Assembly (NCBI GenBank): GCA_007123695.1
Contig: SLGN01000645.1
Location: 1 to 10,222 of the forward strand
Source of the DNA: Verrucomicrobiales bacterium
Lineage (GTDB): Bacteria; Verrucomicrobiota; Verrucomicrobiia; Verrucomicrobiales; DEV007
Direction of reading: 5' to 3'
Length of the DNA: 10,222 bases
Shown here piece after piece: positions 7,509 to 10,222 of the stretch (the first letter of the stretch is position 1; each line of letters starts with the position of its first letter). A program made the position numbers and the translations under genes. The notes beneath the pieces were generated by a model. It saw nothing but the letters and a program-made list of their open reading frames with translations, was not told the DNA's origin and ran no database searches.

Positions 7509-7607
7509 AATAAAAACAAGGCTCATAATTAATCGGTAGCAGATTGGGAATAGATATGGATCGAAGCTGGTTTTTTTGACGGCACCCTCGCTCTACCACT
7601 GCGTTTC
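7509..7607 (+). repeat. Dispersed AT-rich intergenic repeat, copy 2
   Basis: First of two near-tandem copies. Blocks shared with copy 3: AATAAAAACAAGGCT (7509-7523, 14 of 15 identical), an AATTA-rich block, ATGGATCGAAGCTGG (7556-7570, identical), a T run, and GACGGCACC...GCGTTTC (7578-7607, 25 of 30 identical). The offset between copies is 115 to 117 bases throughout, so few insertions separate them. No open frame with a recognised product covers the block, and neither strand folds as a tRNA. Confidence 0.7.
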
Positions 7608-7621
7608 TTCGAGTTTTTGTT

Positions 7622-7724
7622 GCAATAACAACAAGGCTGTTAATTATTCAAAAGCGAATTGAGGAGGGGGGATGGATCGAAGCTGGGGTTTTTTGATGGC
7701 GCCCTGCCTCTACCACTGTGTTTC
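7622..7724 (+). repeat. Dispersed AT-rich intergenic repeat, copy 3
   Basis: Second of the near-tandem pair, directly following copy 2. It opens with GCAATAACAACAAGGCTG, followed by TTAATTATT, ATGGATCGAAGCTGG (7672-7686), a six-T run and GATGGCGCC...GTGTTTC (7695-7724). It is the copy most similar to the diverged member at 3582-3667, sharing the ACAACAAG...TTAATTATT block. TTGTTG/CAACAA (7617-7622, 7629-7634) can pair across a six-base loop at its left edge. Confidence 0.7.
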
Positions 7725-7911
7725 AACAGGTTTGGTGGGCCCGAGGGCAAGTCGTTCTCCGGGTGCTTCCGTCGGTCTCGGTAGGGAGAAAGGCGCGGTG
7801 GTAGCGGGTCGGCGCTTCGGGAATGGTCTGCGAAATCAAGAGGAACTCGAACCGCCGGAACGGGAGCGCCGCAGCGACAAGTCGAAGAGCGTCCGCGCCT
7901 CAACTCCCGCC

Positions 7912-9438
7912 TCACTCCCGTTTCGCCAGCTCGAGCACGGCGGCGACAAGGCCGGGGATATCGTGGTCCTCGGCTTCGAGATCGACGTCGTATCCGTTTT
8001 CGACGACTGCCTCGCTGGTGACGGGGCCGATGCTGGCGATGCGGCAGTCGTCGGGAATGGAGAGGCCGAGGTCGAGGAAGCACTCGAGGGTGGAGGCGCT
8101 GGTGAAGGTGATGATGTCGGCGCCTTCTTCCTGGAAGCGCTTCACCGCTCCGGTGGGGTCGCCGGTCTCGGGCACGGTCTGGTAGGCGATGGCTTCGTCG
8201 AGGATGACGCCCGCTCCGTTGAGGACCTTGGAAATGATGTCGCGGGCGCCCTTGGCCCGCACCCAGAGCATGGTCGTGTTCTCGATGGATCCGACCTCGG
8301 TGAGGAATGCTTCGGCGAGGGCCTCGGCGACGTGCTTCTTCGGCATCAGGTCGGTGGCCATGTGGTATTCCTTCAGCTTCGCGGCGGTGCCGGGCCCGAC
8401 GGCGGCGATGCGGGCGCCGCCGATCTCTCGGGCGTCGCTGCGGATCTTGTAGAAGGTGTCGAAGAAGTGCTCGACGGCGTTGGGGCTGGTGAAGATGAGC
8501 CACTCGTAGGTATGGGCCTCGGCGACGAGGCGGGCGAACTCGCGAAGGTCATCTCCCTGCGAAGGCTCGATGCGGATGGTCGGCATCTCGAGGACGTCGG
8601 CCCCGAGTTCGCGGAGATTGCGGGCCAGCCCGCTGGCCTGGGGCCGGGTGCGGGTGACGACGACGCGCTTTCCGCGCAGGGGGCGTTCCTCGAACCAGTT
8701 CAGCTTTTCCCGGCAGTTCACGACGGTGCCGAAGACGGCGACGGCGGGCGCCTGGAAATTTTCGCGCTGGGCGATCTCGGCGATGGTCGCGAGGGTGCCG
8801 GTGATGGTGCGTTGCTGCCCGGTGGTGGCCCAGCGCACGAGGGCGACGGGCAGCTCGGGATCGCCGCCTTCCTCGAGGATCGCGGCGGTGATGATGGGCA
8901 GACGCTCGACGCCCATCAGCATGACTTTGGTGCCGGGTGCCTTGGCGATCTGGGCGTAGTCGAGGGAGGATTCGGGCTTGGTCGGGTCTTCGTGCCCGGT
9001 AAAGATGGTGAGCTGGGTGCAGTGGGCGCGGTGGGTCACGGGGATGCCGGCGTAGGCGGGTCCGGCGATGGAGGAGCTGATGCCGGGCACGATTTCGAAA
9101 GGCACGCCGGCGTCCCGAAGTTCCTCGGCCTCTTCGCCGCCACGGCCGAAGATGAGCGGGTCGCCGCCCTTGAGCCGGGTCACGACCTTGCCCTCCTTCG
9201 CCTTCTCGACGAGGAGCTGGTTGATCCCGCCTTGGGGAATGGCGTGGTCCTTCGACTTCTTGCCCGCGTAGATGAGCTCGGCGCCGGGCTTGGCCCAGCG
9301 GAGGAAGTCGGGGTTGGAAAGGTAGTCGTAGACGACGACGTCGGCCATTTCGAGGCATTCCTTGCCGCGCAGGGTCATCAGGCCCGGATCGCCCGGGCCG
9401 GCTCCGACGAGGTAGCAGATGCCGTTGATTTTGCTCAT
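7912..9438 (-). CDS. cobA-hemD: Fused uroporphyrinogen-III C-methyltransferase / uroporphyrinogen-III synthase
   Basis: A 508-residue cytoplasmic two-domain enzyme. Residues 1-245 are the SAM-dependent uroporphyrinogen-III methyltransferase (SUMT): [11 protein letters not shown] (12-22), [16 protein letters not shown] (88-103), [21 protein letters not shown] (117-137) and the MLMGVERLP segment (173-181). It makes precorrin-2, the entry to siroheme and cobalamin. Residues 255-508 are uroporphyrinogen-III synthase, which closes and inverts ring D of preuroporphyrinogen: [22 protein letters not shown] (259-280), [10 protein letters not shown] (316-325), [14 protein letters not shown] (345-358) and [11 protein letters not shown] (444-454). 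There is no CysG-type dehydrogenase/ferrochelatase domain, so siroheme would need a separate enzyme. The start follows the hemC stop codon by one base (TAA-C-ATG in the transcript), with no Shine-Dalgarno, so translation is probably coupled to hemC. The fusion and gene order are known in several bacterial phyla. Confidence 0.95.
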   Translation of the reverse strand: MSKINGICYLVGAGPGDPGLMTLRGKECLEMADVVVYDYLSNPDFLRWAKPGAELIYAGKKSKDHAIPQGGINQLLVEKAKEGKVVTRLKGGDPLIFGRGGEEAEELRDAGVPFEIVPGISSSIAGPAYAGIPVTHRAHCTQLTIFTGHEDPTKPESSLDYAQIAKAPGTKVMLMGVERLPIITAAILEEGGDPELPVALVRWATTGQQRTITGTLATIAEIAQRENFQAPAVAVFGTVVNCREKLNWFEERPLRGKRVVVTRTRPQASGLARNLRELGADVLEMPTIRIEPSQGDDLREFARLVAEAHTYEWLIFTSPNAVEHFFDTFYKIRSDAREIGGARIAAVGPGTAAKLKEYHMATDLMPKKHVAEALAEAFLTEVGSIENTTMLWVRAKGARDIISKVLNGAGVILDEAIAYQTVPETGDPTGAVKRFQEEGADIITFTSASTLECFLDLGLSIPDDCRIASIGPVTSEAVVENGYDVDLEAEDHDIPGLVAAVLELAKRE

Positions 9439-9439
9439 G

Positions 9440-10222
9440 TTAGGAAATTCGCGGTTGTTTGAGTTCCATCAGCCGCACCGCCAGCGCGGCGGGATCTTCG
9501 GCGGGGCCGCGGACTTCGGCGACGAAGGGCTCGCCTGCGGGATCGGCCTCGTCGAAGACGCGCACGGCCATGGCGAGGACGGCGCCGCCGTCCTCGAACC
9601 AGGTGCGGGCGCCGACGGGGGTCTGGCAGCCGGCCTTGAGGGCGGCGAGGAAGGCGCGTTCGGCGGAGACGCGGGTGAAGGTGGGGGCGTGGTTGATCCG
9701 GGCGAGGGCCTCGCGCGCGGCGGCGTTTTCCCGCAGGATCTCGATGCCGACGGCGCCCTGGCTGGCGGCGGGGAGGAACTGGGCTTCGTCGAGCTCGCGG
9801 GCGAAGACGGTGCCGCCCTCGAACTCGAAGCGGTCGCGGCCCGGCGTGTAGATGCCGAGCCGCTCGAGCCCGGCGCGGGCGAGGAGGATGCCGTGCCATT
9901 CGCCGCGGGCGGCGTGGTCGACGAGTTTGCGGATGCGGGTGGGCACGTTGCCGCGGATGTCGACGACCGTGACATTCGGACAAAGCCAGCTCAGCTGGCG
10001 GGCGCGGCGCACCGAGCTGGTCGCGATGGTGCGGCCGTCCAACAGGGTTGGGTCGGGGACCCAACCCTGTTCGGTGGTGAGGAGGACGTCGGGCGTCTCG
10101 GCGCGGGGGAGGGTGCAGCAGATCTCGAACTCGGGCCCGAGTTCGGTGGGCACGTCCTTGAGACTGTGGACGGCGAAGTCGATCTCTTTGCGCAGTAGCG
10201 CCTCCTCGAGTTCCTTGGTGAA
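9440..10222 (-). CDS. hemC: Hydroxymethylbilane synthase (porphobilinogen deaminase), 5' end outside window
   Basis: HemC joins four porphobilinogen molecules into the linear tetrapyrrole preuroporphyrinogen, using a dipyrromethane cofactor bound to a cysteine. The visible 260 residues run to the window edge without a start; the first read FTKELEEALLRKEIDFAVHS, then LKDVPTEL, a core HemC motif. The GTG at 10153 is the Val of KDVPTEL and not a start. Roughly 50 N-terminal residues are missing compared with the usual length of about 310. Further landmarks in visible numbering are ATSSVRRARQL (67-77), VDIRGNVPTRIRKL (87-100), LARAGLERLG (114-123), LPAASQGAVGIE (150-161) and the cofactor loop LKAGCQTPVGA with Cys199. 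The product feeds directly to the downstream cobA-hemD gene. The segment EQGWVPDPTLL (51-61) is encoded by a perfect palindrome and replaces a variable loop of the family. Confidence 0.95.
   Translation of the reverse strand, partial: FTKELEEALLRKEIDFAVHSLKDVPTELGPEFEICCTLPRAETPDVLLTTEQGWVPDPTLLDGRTIATSSVRRARQLSWLCPNVTVVDIRGNVPTRIRKLVDHAARGEWHGILLARAGLERLGIYTPGRDRFEFEGGTVFARELDEAQFLPAASQGAVGIEILRENAAAREALARINHAPTFTRVSAERAFLAALKAGCQTPVGARTWFEDGGAVLAMAVRVFDEADPAGEPFVAEVRGPAEDPAALAVRLMELKQPRIS
10041..10071. repeat. Perfect 14-bp palindrome with 3-base loop inside hemC
   Basis: The arms AACAGGGTTGGGTC (10041-10054) and GACCCAACCCTGTT (10058-10071) are exact reverse complements separated by GGG. 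On the hemC transcript this forms a 14-pair stem with a CCC loop, far stronger than chance hairpins elsewhere in the window. It encodes EQGWVPDPTLL, lying between DVLLT and the conserved ATSSVRR, a region that varies in sequence among HemC proteins. It looks like an inserted palindromic unit kept in frame. Confidence 0.85.

Larger units (their letters stand above)
7309..7911. other. Convergent intergenic region with AT-rich repeats, no gene recognised
   Basis: This 603-base gap lies between the stop codons of two convergent genes. Its first 190 bases are GC-rich with no convincing frame. It contains an 8-base inverted repeat GCACGGCG/CGCCGTGC (7309-7316 and 7370-7377) with a 53-base loop and no T run, and a small perfect hairpin TTTTGG-GTT-CCAAAA (7496-7510). 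The part from 7509 to 7724 is the two-copy repeat. The remainder up to 7911 is again GC-rich and unassigned. No standard terminator was seen for either flanking gene. Confidence 0.7.

Noticed and set aside
7555..7725. tRNA-like words on the minus strand of both repeat copies (TGGTAGAG followed by TTCGATCC)
   Set aside because: The spacing is a few bases short, no acceptor or anticodon stem can be formed, and an A run sits where the anticodon arm should be.
7695..7740. LYHCVS-like translation in the repeat, recalling the N terminus of Y1 (REP-associated) transposases
   Set aside because: The match is only about six residues, is in different frames in the two copies, and no HUH motif or downstream catalytic sequence follows, so a transposase relic cannot be supported.
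7672..9462. A 596-codon open frame on the plus strand antisense to cobA-hemD
   Set aside because: It is a by-product of high GC codon use in the real gene; its translation is low-complexity (Gly, Asp, Glu, Ala rich) with no recognisable family, while the minus strand gives clear SUMT and HemD motifs.

Overview
The window looks like a chromosomal piece of a GC-rich member of the Planctomycetes-Verrucomicrobia group, most likely Verrucomicrobiota. This is inferred from gene content, not from a marker gene. The pointers are a Tat-exported Gfo/Idh/MocA oxidoreductase, a neutral-ceramidase-like secreted protein, exported nucleoside hydrolase homologues, a hemC gene followed by a cobA-hemD fusion, and the general lack of clear Shine-Dalgarno sites.

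Layout, left to right. Positions 1-1665 hold two tandem plus-strand nucleoside hydrolase family genes: the first is cut by the window edge, the second has lost the middle of the domain. A short intergenic stretch with a heptamer repeat leads to a membrane-anchored alpha/beta hydrolase (1839-3344). A 452-base AT-richer gap contains one copy of a dispersed repeat. Then comes a ceramidase-like gene broken by a one-base frameshift in a G run (3797-5136). A secreted carbohydrate-binding-like protein (5373-5927) and a Tat-exported oxidoreductase (5971-7308) follow, possibly as a pair. A 603-base convergent gap holds two more copies of the same AT-rich repeat. The right end is a minus-strand tetrapyrrole operon: hemC (running off the window), then cobA-hemD starting one base after the hemC stop.

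The left 7.3 kb encodes mostly exported proteins that act, or acted, on nucleosides, lipids and sugars, a scavenging theme with no obvious single pathway. The right part is core metabolism: preuroporphyrinogen is made by HemC, closed to uroporphyrinogen III by the HemD domain, and diverted to precorrin-2 (siroheme/cobalamin) by the CobA domain.

I see no defence system, CRISPR array, integrase or intact transposon. The points most worth a second look are the AT-rich three-copy intergenic repeat, a perfect 14-base-pair palindrome inside the hemC coding sequence, the ceramidase frameshift, and the internally deleted nucleoside hydrolase.
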